This document shows positions 34,601 through 48,232 of a stretch of DNA of 64,000 nucleotides, one piece after another. The position numbers and the translations under genes were made by a program. Origin of the DNA: Symbiodinium microadriaticum (taxonomy: Eukaryota > Sar > Dinophyceae > Suessiales > Symbiodiniaceae); contig LSRX01000290.1 in NCBI GenBank assembly GCA_001939145.1, positions 588,115 through 652,114 on the forward strand, read 5' to 3'. The notes beneath the pieces are model-generated. The model was given only the letters and a program-made list of their open reading frames with translations. It was not told where the DNA came from and did not search any database. Position 1 is the first letter of the stretch; each line of letters starts with the position of its first letter.

Positions 34601-37600
34601 CACAGAAATCAAGATAGTGCTTGAAGATTCTATTGACATGCGAGGTTAGACTGATGAACAAGTAGTATTGTCGCCAAGTTACCGAAGAGACGAAGACACC
34701 TGACACAGGGTAGGGGGTTAATTATAAACAGAAGGCTTAATCTGTCAGAATCCCAGGCGGGGCCGTAGCCCCAGTGGAAGCAGAAGTGGACGCTATGATT
34801 GTGGATTGCTGGCCAAACGTCGCAAAACATGATGCTTACCCGTTGAAGTTGCAGGGTTTCACTGCACGAGTGCTCTGAACTTTTCCGCCTCGTCGCTCAC
34901 CTCCTGTGCTTTTTCCGGGCCGGCATTCCCTCCAGCGCGAAGCCCTTCTAAACCCTATGTAAACTCGAAAGTACGCGGCAGGCTTCGTTCGAGCTCCCGA
35001 CCAGGCATTCCCGATAGAGGCTCACGACTTGCAGATAACGGCTTCGAGCACTGGGATTTCGGGGATCTGGAACTTCGGTTGTTGCAGATTTTACTGCGGC
35101 TTCCGTGATATGACATGAGGCACCCAATAGGGTAGATGTCAATGTCTGTCGGAGAAGGATTGGGGCTGTTGGGGCCTGGGAGTTTGAGGTAGAGTCCGGA
35201 CCAGGAAAGCGATGCGACTGAGAGTGCTAGCAATACTGATAAGGCTGAGAAAGGTAGCAGGTCGGTAGCACCAGGAATGAGAGGGTGGGCTTGGGTTCAA
35301 ATCTGCATCTCCTGTTAGACACCGTTTGCGAATTCTGTTGCCGCTTCTTGTCAGAATTTTGTCGTCTGGATCACTCGAGGCATTGTGCCAGTAAGATTAT
35401 CATGATCTCCATTTTGTTGGTATTACAACCGTGTCTGCTGTTAGTCCTCGTAAACTTATTGCGAGTGCAGTCGTGGTAATGAAGATTGCGGTGGTGATTG
35501 TTTTTGTGATCGCCATCTTGAACTCCTCGTGACAGGTGCCTGCATCTCCAAAGGTGTCGGTCGAATATGCCGAGGCCGAGTGCTCGCATTGCCGGCTGAT
35601 TGTCTCGAACCTTCCGGTTGCGGCGGCACGGTGCCCTCATTTCTGAAGCATGATGAAGAGGTCTTGCACTTTGTGGGAAGGCAGCATGTCACGGCTAGGA
35701 GCTTCCACACTTCTGACCCTAACCGAGCACGGGGCACTTATGATTTCTATCAGGATTTGGTGCAAGGTTTCCCCGATTCTTGGGGTCGCTCCCAGCATCC
35801 CAGGCCTGCAGAAAGATAGGAAGTATCCATAGATTCACGGAGGATTTCAGAAGCATATCTACAACAACCTTCAGGCGGAACCTACGAACGGAGAGGCTTG
35901 CTCGTTCGCACCATGACGGGGTGCAATATGAGAGCCATCGGAGCACATGAAGATGTCCTTTCCATTAGCACTGGAACTTTAGAAGCTCGAAACCTTGAAT
36001 TCCTATCTCACTCAAGTTTGAGCCTTGTACCTGGGCTGTTTCTGCTCAACAGAAGCAGTCTGTGTATGCAGCCTGACAGCTGGGCGGGTCATGGCAGAAT
36101 GCCTCTTGGCTTCCTCTTGAAGGAACCCTTATCATAGGAACACATACTGTAAAGAAGCCCTAAGAGGAAGCCTTATAGCATAAGGGTTTCCATAGGTAAA
36201 AAGGGTTCTTCAATCATAAGGGTTTGGACTTTAGGCGTTGACGGTGTTCTCGAAGTTGTCACATTTTACTGTTCCTGCCCCGGGGTCCTATTGAACCATC
36301 TTCCAATCCGGATGAGGATGACTGATGACGATGATGGCGACGACAGACAGTATGAAAAGCTACGATACAAACAAGAGGATAAACAGCACGAGTTAGAAGC
36401 ACGATCAGTATGATGAAAACAGCACCGCCGCTCTTAGCATGTTCATTGGGACATTGGGATTTGCTAGACGGAAGATACCAACCACGTGATGCGGTCTAGG
36501 TCCACGATCATACGTGGACGATGATCTAATGAAAGCCATGTTGAGAGGTAGTGAGTTCTGATCAAAAGACACGTCAAGCCGTTAGCCCCTGACTCGGTTC
36601 CATGTGGCTGTTTTTATCATGCGCACACGATGTCCGTACACTTCAGCTTCGCACTGCTCGAGATTAGTGCACTCGGCCAGTGTGGCCACGGTGGGCCACG
36701 GTTTTCCGGAAGCCTGCAGAGCTTGTACGGGACATGGTACTCTGCGTTTGCGACCCGGCCCTAGTTCCCATACCGCCTCGACATCTTCATGAGAAAGAAC
36801 CGGGTTTCTCGAGTCCTCCGGCTGTCGCAAAACACACAACGAGTTTACAGAAATAGGCTCGCGGGGCTTTCTCTCAGCTCGCGCGATGCGAGGTGCGAGC
36901 CCCCTGGCCTGTGGCCAGGCAGCAGGCGGCCTGGCCTTCAAAAAGGAAGATGTATTCAGGAAGCAGTTTCTGCCTATCCTGCCCACGTCCTGCCTTGAGT
37001 CAGAGACTGCTACATGGGCTACCCGTAGGACATCAGGGATGCGTGACCCCCTTAGGAGTTCTAGAGGTGTATAGACAAGTCCCGTCGATCGATACTCCGG
37101 AGGCTAGAGGCGACGCATGCTCCCAAACAGCATGAGATCGCAAAGCCGCATGGTGGCAAGATGCGTGTACCGCAGAGATATAGGGCCGATCAGAAACGGC
37201 TACATCTGGCAAGGCCGAAGTGCTACGTCTCAGATCCGTGCCGATCCCTTGACGTGGCAAATGTATGACTCAGGCACGCTGGACTTGATTGGCAAGGAGC
37301 TGCAAAGCAAGGCCCTTGGGGCGCGCTGGACCCCGTTTCGGCCGAAGCGGTTTGCAATATTCATGTTAAAGTGGGGGTTCAGGGTATGATCATCCGGCAT
37401 CTCGAGCTCCGCCCATTGCTTGAACATGAATGAGTGTTCTGGGTTCGGCAGCCAACTGAGCCGTGCTCCCAAATCTCAGAGTCAGAGCCAAAGATGCCGA
37501 CACTCTTGCAGAAAACTATGCTCCGCATAGATTGGAGCTTTTTGGGAATAGCCTGGCTGACATTTGGACGGTGGGATAAGGCGCTTAGGGCTTAAGAGTA

Positions 37601-37738
37601 CCTTGAGCAAGCTGCACGTACATATATGGTGTCGGAAGCAACAGTGGCCCAACACTTTTCCGCCTCCCTTAAAATTTACAATCTTATTCTACTTAGCCCT
37701 ATCATAGACTGTTACTGTATGGGGGCAGTACCCAAGTT
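34601..37738. other. No confident gene
   Basis: Weak frames: plus 35529-35819 (96 codons) and minus 37230-37472 (80 codons, charged, protein-like). A loose inverted repeat, GGAACCCTTATCATAGG against CCTTATAGCATAAGGGTTTC, sits at 36121-36190. Nothing is recognisable. Confidence 0.35.
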
Positions 37739-37886
37739 CTACGGTTGATGATATACATCCTGCATTACCCCTAATAAGGATACCTTAATTTCAATAGTTT
37801 GGGGTCCTTAAGGTAATGCAGGTATGCCGTAATTCCCATAGTTTGGGGCCCTTAAGGTAATGCAGGATTTATATCACCAACAGTAG
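37739..37886. mobile_element. MITE-like family C copy 1, with internal duplication
   Basis: The ends (CTACNGTTGRTGATATA, then ATCCTGCATTACC) are inverted repeats over about 31 bases with a few mismatches. Inside, a 43-46-base segment containing ATAGTTTGGGG and CCTTAAGGTAATGCAGG occurs twice in direct orientation, so the right half has been duplicated. Total length is about 148 bp; there is no coding capacity. Confidence 0.75.
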
Positions 37887-38587
37887 TTATCATCACCCCT
37901 AGATCCACTGGTAACCTGCCAGGCGACCTCGAGCTCCTGTCGGATCACCTCGCTGCAGCTCTCTCGGAGCCTGGGGTTCTTGTTAAGGAAGCTCCATTAT
38001 GCTACCATTTTAAAGGGATCTCTTGTAAATAATGTAATATGGTTTCCTCATCATGGTAACTTAAGCTAAATTCCTGAACACCACAGGCCTAAGCCCTAGA
38101 AACCTCAACTGCTGAAGCCTAAACCGCCTATATGCTTTGGGTTTTCTTTTGTGATGTAAGAGTGATGGCTGCTTCAGGAAGTAGTCGAGTTGGCGTAGTT
38201 GGACACAGAGACCTCGTCTGGCGGAGTCCGAGTTGCGAGAGCGTAAACCGCCTCGCCTGCCTGGTGCGAGAGTGAGAGTCGAAACCTTAAACTTTAAGCC
38301 TTAAACCCCTAAACCTTATAAGTCAGGCATCATCTTGCGCTTCTGTACTGAGTGCTTTGACACAGCCCTTGTGGAAGCCTGCTAGCCTTGGTACCACGTG
38401 CTGCACAACGCCCGTCGTCCGAATGGCTAGTAATGTCTGGTCAGCGGTGGAGGCTGATCGCATTGAGTTTTCGGCATGCATACAGACATTTCGACAGATC
38501 ACCCTGCAATGCGGGCTCGTCCTTGCTAAGTGGTCAGGCATATCCGAACATACCCTGCAATGCGGGCTTGTCCAGGCTATGTAGGAG

Positions 38588-38930
38588 GGAAACCCCCTAT
38601 AAGCCGAAACCCACAAATCCTAAACCCCAAACCCCTACAGCCTACAAGCCGAAAAGCATAAACCCATTAATCCTAAACCCCTATAAACCCTACAAGCCGA
38701 AAAGCCAAAACATGAACCCCAGGAGCATGCGGCCGCCCTTCAGTCTCAGCTCCAAGATCTGCATCTCGGCTGCAAAGCGCCTTTGGGCTCCTTCCCGGGC
38801 TTCTTTGAGGGTGTTATGTAGCAACTCTGGGGTTTTGGGCTGTAAGGCTTTAGAGTTTGAGGGTTTTGGGGTTTGAGCTACTGGTAGTAATTGTAGGGTT
38901 TTAGGCCTCAGGGCTTTAGAGTTTCGGGCT
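38588..38930. repeat. Degenerate CCCTAAA block, then TTTAGGG block
   Basis: At 38588-38716 the plus strand has CCCTATAA/CCTAAACC variants (C-rich). At 38818-38930 it has TTTTGGG/TTTAGAG variants (G-rich). The two blocks face each other across about 100 bases of unique sequence. Confidence 0.65.
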
Positions 38931-39486
38931 GAATGACGCTTCCCAGACGGAGTTTGGGCTCCTCAGACATGTCGGTCCCAGACCTGGCCGCCCAAATATC
39001 TCAGAGGGGTTGTCACCAGCGTTGCGCACAGGATCCTGTTAGGGTAGAGATGGTTCCAGGCCAGTATGGTGGTGTTGTGGACGTATTATTGCCAGAGATT
39101 TGGGGGCTTAGGGCTTGAGGGTTCATAGGGTCGCCACTTGTGTCAGGATATCGGATACGTCGGTCAAGTTGTGCGGCATGTGTGGTGATCGCAGATGTTG
39201 GTCGTTGCATGTGCAGTAGAACCTTAGCTTCGGAGTCATCGGAGAGACCCGTCGTCTGGAGAACATCACGTGTGGGCCACCTGACACTTTGGGAGCTCCG
39301 TTCAGACATTACAGCGGCGTTCGGAGTTGAGGGAAGAAGGTCAGCTGTTCGCAGATACCCGCAGCCCGCAGCCAGCCCCGGTATATGCAGGTTGAGTCTG
39401 CGTTGACTTCCGCTAATGATAATGTAGCAGCAGTCGCCGGGAAGTGCTGGATATTCAACACCGGAGAAGGTGTCCTGAAGCAAATC

Positions 39487-39507
39487 TTCCTGACCAGCCG
39501 TGTCCCA
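39487..39507 (-). other. Small-GTPase switch II motif, possible exon remnant
   Basis: The minus strand reads WDTAGQE, the exact G3 (switch II) motif of Ras/Rho/Rab GTPases. It is followed by D, an insertion-like stretch and YPALPGDCCYIIIS, which recalls the Rho-type SYPxTD-hydrophobic pattern. A possible acceptor (GGGAAAG) stands directly upstream. P-loop and NKxD motifs were not found nearby. The enclosing minus frame is 201 codons (39618-39013), and the rest does not look like a GTPase. It is most likely a decayed or isolated exon. Confidence 0.35.
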
Positions 39508-39619
39508 GGCTTTCCCAGCAGGAGGAGTTGTCGCGGGAGGCTGCATCATCGGTGGATGCTGGGCCAATACAACGGGGATAGTGTTGTGTTCAAAGGGCGA
39601 CTGCTGTGCGACTGGCACG

Positions 39620-40740
39620 CCTGAGAATCAATAGTCGCGTTATCCGTATAGAATTGTCGAAGTTGGTCGTTTCTATGAATGGGCACGAGCATTTTGAAGG
39701 AGGGCGCACGGTTTTCGTGTCCGGATTGCAGTCCTGTTCCGTAAGTCTTAAATCACCTATTGTTGAACGTTGCTGTGCAAGTACTCCTCAGTTCCTCCAC
39801 ATGCATTCAATCCAATTACCTTCACATGCCTGGCATGGCCATACAGGGCCAACATGGCATTCTTTCCGTGGTGCACGAACGGATACTGCCCCGGTGCCCA
39901 ACCCGTATACCTCCTGACATCTTCAACGAACACGATAAGCAAACGGTTCAAGGAGAGACTCTGCCGGAATGCGTGCGGTCAGTCAGAGACAGCAGGCCCT
40001 TTGTCCGCAAGAGAAAGGAGGTAGAGGGGCCCCTTGAAGCTTGCAACTTGCGGGTTCCGATAGCTGAGTCTCGGATAACCACACCGTTCCGTCAGGAATT
40101 TAGCCCAGAAGTACGATGCCTGTCGCAACTGGCAGAAATGAGACTCTCAACATGCCCGGCTTGATTTGGGCAGAGAGGGCTTGCCTCCCGCTGTCCTCCA
40201 CACATACCACCTTCGACACTTGTGAGGATTGTCTAAAGCATCCGCAGATACACAGGCAGTTCCTCATGGTAGTGTTGTAGTAGCGAGAGCAAGTAGGGAT
40301 GCTGGCATCACTGCTTTTCAACGGCCTGGTCGCGGCTGTGTGTTGTCTAGGCAGGATAGGTTAGTGCCAAGATGCCATGTTGCTGAGGATCAAATGGTAA
40401 TGCACTGCAATGTTCGCAAATGTGGCCTTTGCTTCGGGTTTAGGACAATACCTCAAACTTTTGGGTTGCCAGTTTACCTCATATGTTTTATCTGCATGCC
40501 GAACAAGACATTGACGATAATCCGCAACATGTAGTCGTGGGTTTCGATTGTGACATGTCCAGCTGGTGTAGCCTGACACAACCGTCTTCATGTGTCTGAA
40601 GGCACCACGAACTGATGCCGGCTTTGCAAAAGTCTTTCAAACATGCAGGTGATACGTAATGTGCTGCATGTTTCGGGATGCTACCAAGTCCATTCCGAAT
40701 TTGGGGACTTTCAGACCACATCTGGCATGTGTACATGTAA
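39620..40740. other. No recognisable gene
   Basis: A plus frame at 39760-40164 (134 codons) is charged at its end but has no recognisable motif. Other frames are shorter and overlap on both strands. Confidence 0.4.
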
Positions 40741-40744
40741 AATA

Positions 40745-40958
40745 TACTCACATATATATATATATATATATGTATAACATCTTGCTTACATATATGTATA
40801 TACACAGTGCGTATGTATATCTATATCTATTTTATCTATCTACCTACTAACCTACCTATCTATTCATCTATATATGTATCTATCTATCTATCTATCTATC
40901 TGTCTGTGTATGTATGTATGTATGTATGTATGTATGTATGTATGCATGTATGTATATA
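40745..40958. repeat. TA, TCTA and GTAT microsatellites
   Basis: TA run at 40752-40772, TCTA/CCTA at 40820-40905, GTAT at 40908-40955. Confidence 0.9.
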
Positions 40959-41278
40959 TCTCCGCTCCCCCGAAGCCTGGACACTCGAACTTCCTGTAAG
41001 CCCAATCTTATTACCGCCGAACCTGAGAAGCCTCACAATGGCTGTCCTTATGTAAAGTCACAGGAACCCTTTTTTCGTAACTCTTGTATAGTGACTCTTA
41101 TAAACGCCCTGTTGCAGTAGTCTATACTTTCTGTAGTCGCCTTCTTTCAAGCAAGTACGAGCCTATCATCGGAACTTCAGGGCACTCTGTTGGCAACCGG
41201 TGAGTCGGTGGCCCTGAAAGCAAGTTAGTATAGTATAGAAAGTATAATATGGCACGGTTCTCTAACTAAGCCTCGGGC

Positions 41279-41306
41279 NCTTCTTTTTTTTTTGGGGGGG
41301 GGGGGG
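41279..41306. other. Assembly N followed by poly-T and poly-G
   Basis: A single N at 41279 is followed by CTTC, about ten T and about thirteen G. The homopolymers beside an N suggest a low-quality contig end. Confidence 0.7.
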
Positions 41307-44300
41307 CCTGTGCCGCCCCGTTCCGTCCTTTCCAGCTGGCATTGGACCCATGCCATCCTCAACCCTGCTAGAGACCTTCGATGTTCATAATCTATAGTAG
41401 TATAATATCATTAAAAAAAGAAATACCTAAATAAATGAATATATATATATAGAGAGATATAGATATAGATATAGAGCAAAAAAATAAACACAAGAGTTTG
41501 ACTCCGAAGCCATTGTGAGCCCTCGCGGCTGAAGGTGACATGTCCTTCGGGCTTCCCGGAGCTGTGCCGGACTCACCAGACAGGCCCCGCTCTTCGGCAG
41601 GTCCATGGGTTTCCGGTCGAGAGGAGGGTTTAGAGGGCTGACCGGGCTTACATAATATTTGAGACTTTGCTGCTCAGCATGTATCGTAGTAAGTAACAGG
41701 GAGGCGTTGCCCGGAGCACCCTAAACCCTAAACCCTGACAAGTTGGGTCCTGGCAGGCTGCTAACATCTGCGTGCGCTGTAAAAAAACGTGAGCAGTGCA
41801 GGTTGCGGCCACCAGAGCTGCTGGTCCTTCCACCGCCTGCGCAGGACGAATTCAAGGCTTTGTGCCGGGTGTACAGGGTTTAGGGGTTTAGGGTTTACGG
41901 TCACAACAGCTTTCAGAAGGAAGGCGGTAGCAATCAAAATTAGCTAGGATAAAGCAGGTAATCGATCGGCCATTTGTTGCGTAGTCGTTTGCCGAAGGTG
42001 ACGGTTCCCAACAGGGCGGACGCAGCCTCGTGGGTTCTTGAAACAGACGAGTTCCTCGGCTTCATGAACGAAGGTTGGCACAACGGCTTTCAGTGGCAGC
42101 AGATGTTTCCGTGTTGTATGTCTTGCCGTATTACACAGAGGTCAAAGATGTGCTCCCAAATCATATCAAGTTGTTTTTTCGGCCTCGCTGTAACATCAGC
42201 GTGTTTTCGGCACGGGCTCTCAGGTTGTATGCTAAACCTGCTAAGTTACACGCGAAGATACGTGAGGTCCGTCATGTTACAATAATGCCTCTGGGTCTAA
42301 TCATCTTGGACAGCCGCACCATTGATGCTACCTTCCTGCAAGTATCGGTCTTGCTTGCGAAATTCTTCTTGGCGTGCATATGGCTTTGCATAAAGCTCTG
42401 TTGTCAACCGTATTGTCTTCTGTCAAAGGATAGTGAATGGGAAATCTGACTGGTGGATGGCCACAGCGCTTTGAGAAGGACATCGCTTGACCTACCTCTC
42501 CATTATCCTCGCCAGGTTTGATGTTTGTGGTTCATTTGGGAAGAAACCGGAAATCCGAACAGACTCAAGCAAGGCTAGCCAGCGTCACGGCGAGCAAGAT
42601 GCTGGAGGCCATTCCTAAGGTAGTGCAGCAACTTGGCTGCCAGTTGGCCCGCAGGCCATCGTTTGCAACTGTGGAATGAAACTTAGAAAGCGAAACAGCA
42701 AGCTTTAGTAGCAGCCAACATGCATCGGAAGGTGGTACCGCTCTGTCCACATGCAGTACTATGCTTCCCTTCCATGACCTCTGCGTCAGTTCTGCATTGT
42801 GCAATTCGGGTATCTCCAAATGTAATGTGGCATGGTGTAGCCCGACATAGAATAGATCAGACTTCCAATCCTGAAAACGGATACTCCGAGACCCTCAAGC
42901 CCAAAGTCCTAAATTTTACATACGCCAGCTATGTGTCGCAAGCTTCTTGAGGTCGTCTCTCCAGGCACATGAACGGTGGCACCAGGACTGCCTTCAGTGC
43001 CTCAGCTGAGGGCTGGGGGGTTGTCCAGTTTCGAATGAGTGGGAAAGTCTAGACCTGTCGCTTCTGGATCGTCAATCATTTCCTTTGTGGAGTCTTTCAT
43101 GTTCGAGCTCCTGAGACTCACATGGAGATGGCCAGATTTGCAAGAAGTTCTTCTGCGAAACCAACAGTCGTTTGCAAGCATGGGCCTCCATCACTCATAC
43201 AAGCGTGCAGTTGAACTGATTTACGGGTTTCCAAGTCAAGATGCACGGGTAGTTGAACACATCCTAAGCGGTTTGTGCGTCGGATTTACATCCCGACGGG
43301 CACATCAAACACAGTGCCGTGGACCCTTGAGTCCTGAGCCTGCGCAAACTGCAGGTGTTGGGCTGCTCGTCAAGAAGGCTTGAGAAAGCAGGCAGAGCAT
43401 GGGAACATCATGGAACATTTCAGCCCGACTTGGATTGCAGACACCTGATGATGCAAGCACTGCGAGCTCTCTGCCAGAGCTAGACTTGTCGGTTACTTCA
43501 AGGAGCTGCGGGAAAAAGGCAATCAGACCTGTAATGTCAGGCGTTCCGGCACTTGGTACCTTCCCTTGGTTCGGCCAAGTGCCATGTGCCGTCGCACTGT
43601 CGCGCTGCATGCACGCTAGGAAGTCCAATGCAACCGCAGTTCTGCATTGCTGCATTCAATCCTCCACGTATACATTTCATGCTTGAGGCTTTCCTGCCCC
43701 CTCCGGTTTTTTTGCGACAGGTCCTAGAGCGCCTGGAAAAGCGTTTGAACAAGCGGGCAGCCGGAGGACACTTTCTCGACAAGGGGTCGCAGCATGAGGG
43801 CTCATGTCGTTCAAAACGTTTCAGGCGTTTTGAGGTTCTGTCTATTACGGAACGTAGCACTCACCATGCGAGGACGTGTTGGTGGGAAGCGGCCAGAAGG
43901 TGGGGCCCAGCGATTTTGCGTGGTGGCGATTCTTGTAATTTCTTCGGGAAGCTGACTCAATTCTTCTTTGGTTTATCCGAAAAGATCATACTACCCTGAC
44001 AGGCACGTTGCTAGAAAGATGTTGTTTGTGAACTTGGTCGTCGACTTGTCCGAAGTGTTGAGGTGGGTTTCTCTCTGGGAATGATGGTCTTGAACCCTCG
44101 TTCGCCTGAGAGTTGCAAAGAGAGAGGGAGAGAAAGACAACAAAAGCAAACAGAATCATACATACAGACCTGGAGCAAAACGCGAACACCACTGGATGCA
44201 AAACGACTGACAAACACACCACAACATAGGGCACAGCAAGAGACATCATGAGATGCCTCAGCCAAACTCAGAGCACACGAGGAATGACGAGTCGTTAGCT

Positions 44301-47300
44301 TATGCGGTACGAAAATTATGATAAGCTCTTAGTATAACATGCTGTTGTTGCTTGGCTCGTTATGTTTCGATGAAGCGCGACCTAAAATGCCAAGCCACAT
44401 GCCCACATGCTCAGCCGGCATGCTGTCAGACACAACTCAACACAATACAGAAGCAGAGAAAAATACTGAGCATAAGTCGCTTGAGCTTCTGCACAGTGAG
44501 ATGCAATGCAGCATCCGAGTGGAACGTCGTCTATAATATAGCAGAGCAGAACATGGGCGAATTCAACATGTGAGATAATTCAAGGAAGCTGTTGGTGTAG
44601 TTCTGCTCGCGGAGGCCTGCGCCATATCGACTCAGCAGACTCACTTCAAACGCCGGAAGAGCTGCCGGAGGATGGGCTTGAGGAAGACAAAGATGGTCGA
44701 AATCCGAAGTCGGAGGGCGCCCCAGCATTGCCTTTGAGTCAATCCTAGCCCCATGTTCTGAAGCCTTGCGGCTTCAGCACAGGAGCCGGTACCAACGGCA
44801 AGCCCAGCTGCTTCGCTGCCTTGGCAGCACCCTGAAGCCTGGCCAGAAGATTAAGCTTGCCTGCGAGAGGATGTAGTGTAGTTTCTTAACAGTTATTTGC
44901 TGGTCGTCTATTCGGGCCCTAGAAGCTCAGATCGGATACCAAGATAGGCTTGAGTGGTGTCACTGCCTGCAGCGCCGGTGTGCCCCCAGACGAGCCTGGC
45001 ATGGTGATGGTGGCCCAGAACGACACGAGGTGAGGACCTAGGAGACGCACGTGCCATCATGCCTCCACCTAGGACTGGTCCACGCCGGTTGACTCTCGGC
45101 ACTGCCGTGAGGTGCTAGAAATGTAGGCACATGTAAGTTAAGTAGGCGCGCATTTCGCAAGCGACGGTCCAACCACCAGCAGACTTCCCAAATGTTGCTG
45201 TAGACATTCGTGGGTGTGTGAAGTGTTCCATATGTCGGCAGGTACAATTTAGAAGGTTTTTTTGCATAGCCAAGAACATGGCTTTGCAGGCAGTGATGTA
45301 AGCCTGTGTGTCTGTGTGCCCACGTGCTACGGTATGTGCATGGATGCATGCATGGATGCACGCATGGATCGTTTCTTATGTAGCGTAGTCAAATTGTAAT
45401 GTAATGTAAGGCATGTAATGTATTGTATGCAAATATGTGGGCATGTGTAGGTAGCCAGCTAGCATCTTGTCGTATCGAGTTCAATCTGTCAATCTCGAAG
45501 TGAAGCTCCACCTGCATCACTGCATCGCAAGTAGGTACTGGAATGCCGTACAAATCGACAGAGCACATAGTCATGCGCCATGCCCTTGCATCTCAGTTGA
45601 AAACCCTCTAAGCCTACGCGTCTTGTTGTTTCAGTCGTGTAGGGTGCCAGACCCTCAAGAAGCGGCGCTTGCTCAACTATGTTCGCCATTGCATCAGTAT
45701 ACTGTGCCCACGTCGCCTTCGTATTCAGGAAGCGTCGACTCCGGACAACTCCTCAGCGATAGTTGTTCGGGAGGTGCGTCGAGCAGTTCGGTTGACCGGC
45801 CTTGGCATCACTCACAAAGACTTTGTCAAGAGGGGTTGGTATACAACTTGGCTGCAAGTTTCAAAGATCAGAGGACTTTTCCTGGCACAGGGTGACGGAA
45901 TGAATGACGTGTCTTCCGATGATGAGGCGTTGGCGATCTGACCTTACGAGGCAGATGTGCGCGCATCGAAAGTTGCAACTAGCCTCTTCTCATACTCAAA
46001 GTTGAAGCCCAAGAGATGGTGGGGCACCTTGACCTACGGCCATGAAGCGTGCGAGCTGGGGATGGACTCAGAGATAGCTTGCTTTAGCCCCTTGTTGCCA
46101 CAGGACCCTGGTCAACATGACCTCTTGCGGCAGGGGAGCTTCTTCGAGGTCGGCTGGCTTTGTGAAAGGATTGCGGCGGGGTGAGCCTGTCCTCTTAACC
46201 GTACCGGGGCACGGGACCGTCCGAAGACCATGGCTCAGATGGCTGAGTGCTTTCGGTGACAAGTTGCGAGTTGTTCAACAGCCCACATCCTCACCAAGTC
46301 GCAGTTGTTGGCCTTGAGCCAGCTCTTCACCCACCATGTACTCCGGTTCACAAAACCCGGGCACGTCATGGATGCGAGGTGCCTCCCACCTTGGATGAGT
46401 CGCAGAGATGGATGCCGGCCTTTTGGATGCAGTTCGTCTCTGACTGGGCATCCAGTCATCCTAATCGGAGACTTGGGAGTACGCAGCAGCTTATGCCAAG
46501 ATGTAGGGGCAAAGGAGGCAAGGGGGGAGAGTTCCCTTTCAAATTATATCAAATTATGCCTTGTGCGGTACTTCCTATATCATCGTCCTATTCGAGGAGG
46601 GGTTCTGAAACTACAAACGAAGTCTAACAAACTCCACATGGACTGGCTGATTTGCGAGCCTGTGTCACGTCCGCAGTTGTTTGCAGGCCACTCATGCGTG
46701 GGCCCGTCGGTGCACCTTGGCACGCAACTAGAATTTCCTGTGGTCCTCAAAACTTGTGATCAGATGCTGGAGCATCAGTGCATACCAAGAACCAGGTGCT
46801 GTCAAGCGCATTAACTGCAGTTCCGCAAGGAAGAAGCTGTTCAGCTTGCCGAATGTTCAGAGACCCCCTTCCTTCGATGTGTCTCGCACGCCGGCGACCG
46901 TGCAACAAGTCTTCCCTTGCAGCCTCGCACTTCCCCTTTCTGCTGTGCGGAGCCAGGCTTCCTGCTGCTAGAAGACTCCAACCGCTACATCATAGGACCA
47001 TCGGTGCCAACATTGGTCGTTCGTTTTTGTGTTTTTAGTATATTTTAGTTGGGTTTTCGCCTGGATGGATCATATCGCAGGGATGACCTATGTACTTTTC
47101 CAGCTGTCTGGTTCCAGTGCGTTCGACGATCAGCACTGCAAGGGATGCTGCTGCTCCACTTCGCAACCATATCCGAGCTTACCAACAAACAACAAGCTCG
47201 TCAACAGCACATTCGCAGGACGCATCATTTCCGCCTTCATGACGGCAGTGATCATGTTGAGCACAGCACGCTCCCCAGCCACTGAAACCGGGGCCATTCG

Positions 47301-47560
47301 GTCTATTGAATTTGCGCATGTGGCTTGTAGGTCTGGAGCCTTGATCCCCGAACATATTTGTGCAGCTTCAGAGCCTCAGCGCATGTGCGAAGATCCAACA
47401 AGCAGAGCCTGGTGCGAGCCTGCCTACACATACTCTGTAAGTACAAAATGCACATCTTGTAGACATGCGTCCATGTACATATTTATCTGTATTTAACAAG
47501 CAGGTAGAATAAACAAGTCAGTATCCTGCTAGATCATCATGCAGGCAATTATGTGACCAA
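41307..47560. other. No confident gene; weak frames and small telomere-like blocks
   Basis: CCCTAAA/TTTAGGG traces stand at 41719-41738 and 41876-41900, and GATA/TA runs at 41436-41475. Frames that look somewhat protein-like: plus 41974-42110 with continuation in another frame to 42449, plus 43039-43383 (114 codons), and plus 45633-45941 (basic, then acidic end). None matches a family I know, and each could be an exon. No transposase or reverse transcriptase motif was seen. Confidence 0.3.
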
Positions 47561-47700
47561 GCAAGCAAGCAAGCAAGCACGTACGTAGGCAAGCAAGTAC
47601 GTGAGTAAGTGAGCAGGCACGTAGGTAGGTAGGTAGGTAGGTAGGCAGGTAGGTAGGTAGGTAGGTAGGTAGGCAGGAGGCAGGTAGGTAGGTAAATAAG
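47557..47700. repeat. AAGC and GTAG microsatellites
   Basis: AAGC tetramers (47559-47579) lead into GTAC/GTAG/GCAG variants. A degenerate tail of related tetramers (AAGT, GAGT) extends to about 47900. Confidence 0.9.
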
Positions 47701-47999
47701 CAAGTCAGTTAGTGAGTAAATGTGTGAGCTACCTCAAATGCAGTAAGGTAAAGTGAAGTGGAACTAAATAGATTAAAGCTAAATAAAGTATGTAAACAAG
47801 TTTGTAAGCGAGTAGATGCAAGTCAAAAGCGGGCAAGTAACCGGGTCAGGATGTACTTCAGCAAGAAAGTGAGCAAGTTTGCCAGTAAGTGTACCTACGT
47901 CCGAAGGTGACTCCGTGAGTTAGTGATTGAAGCAGTGGAACAGATATGTCAATCATGTTTCGAGTGAGTGAGGCCGTGAGTGAGCAACCACCAATGTCT

Positions 48000-48150
48000 G
48001 CATGCAGTGCATGCATGTATGTGTCTATGTCTGCCCGTGCGGAGGTAACGTGTTTGTATGTATTTGCATGCATGCACGTATGTATGTATGTATGTATAGG
48101 TAGAACGACGGATACATGGATAGATTAGGTGCATACATACATACATGCAT
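48000..48150. repeat. Short GCAT/GTAT/CATA microsatellites
   Basis: GTAT tetramers at 48078-48097 and CATA at 48131-48147, with GCATGCATG in between and upstream. Confidence 0.8.
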
Positions 48151-48232
48151 GCATCTGCCCGTGTGTCTCTAGGCAGTGGGTATGCTCTACTCGAGTCTGC
48201 GTGCAAGTGTATTTGTGTGTGGCCATAATGAT

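Noticed and set aside
46305-46330. Minus-strand CTGGCTCAAGG as a leader relict
   Set aside because: Only nine bases match the leader, which is within chance for a window of this size.
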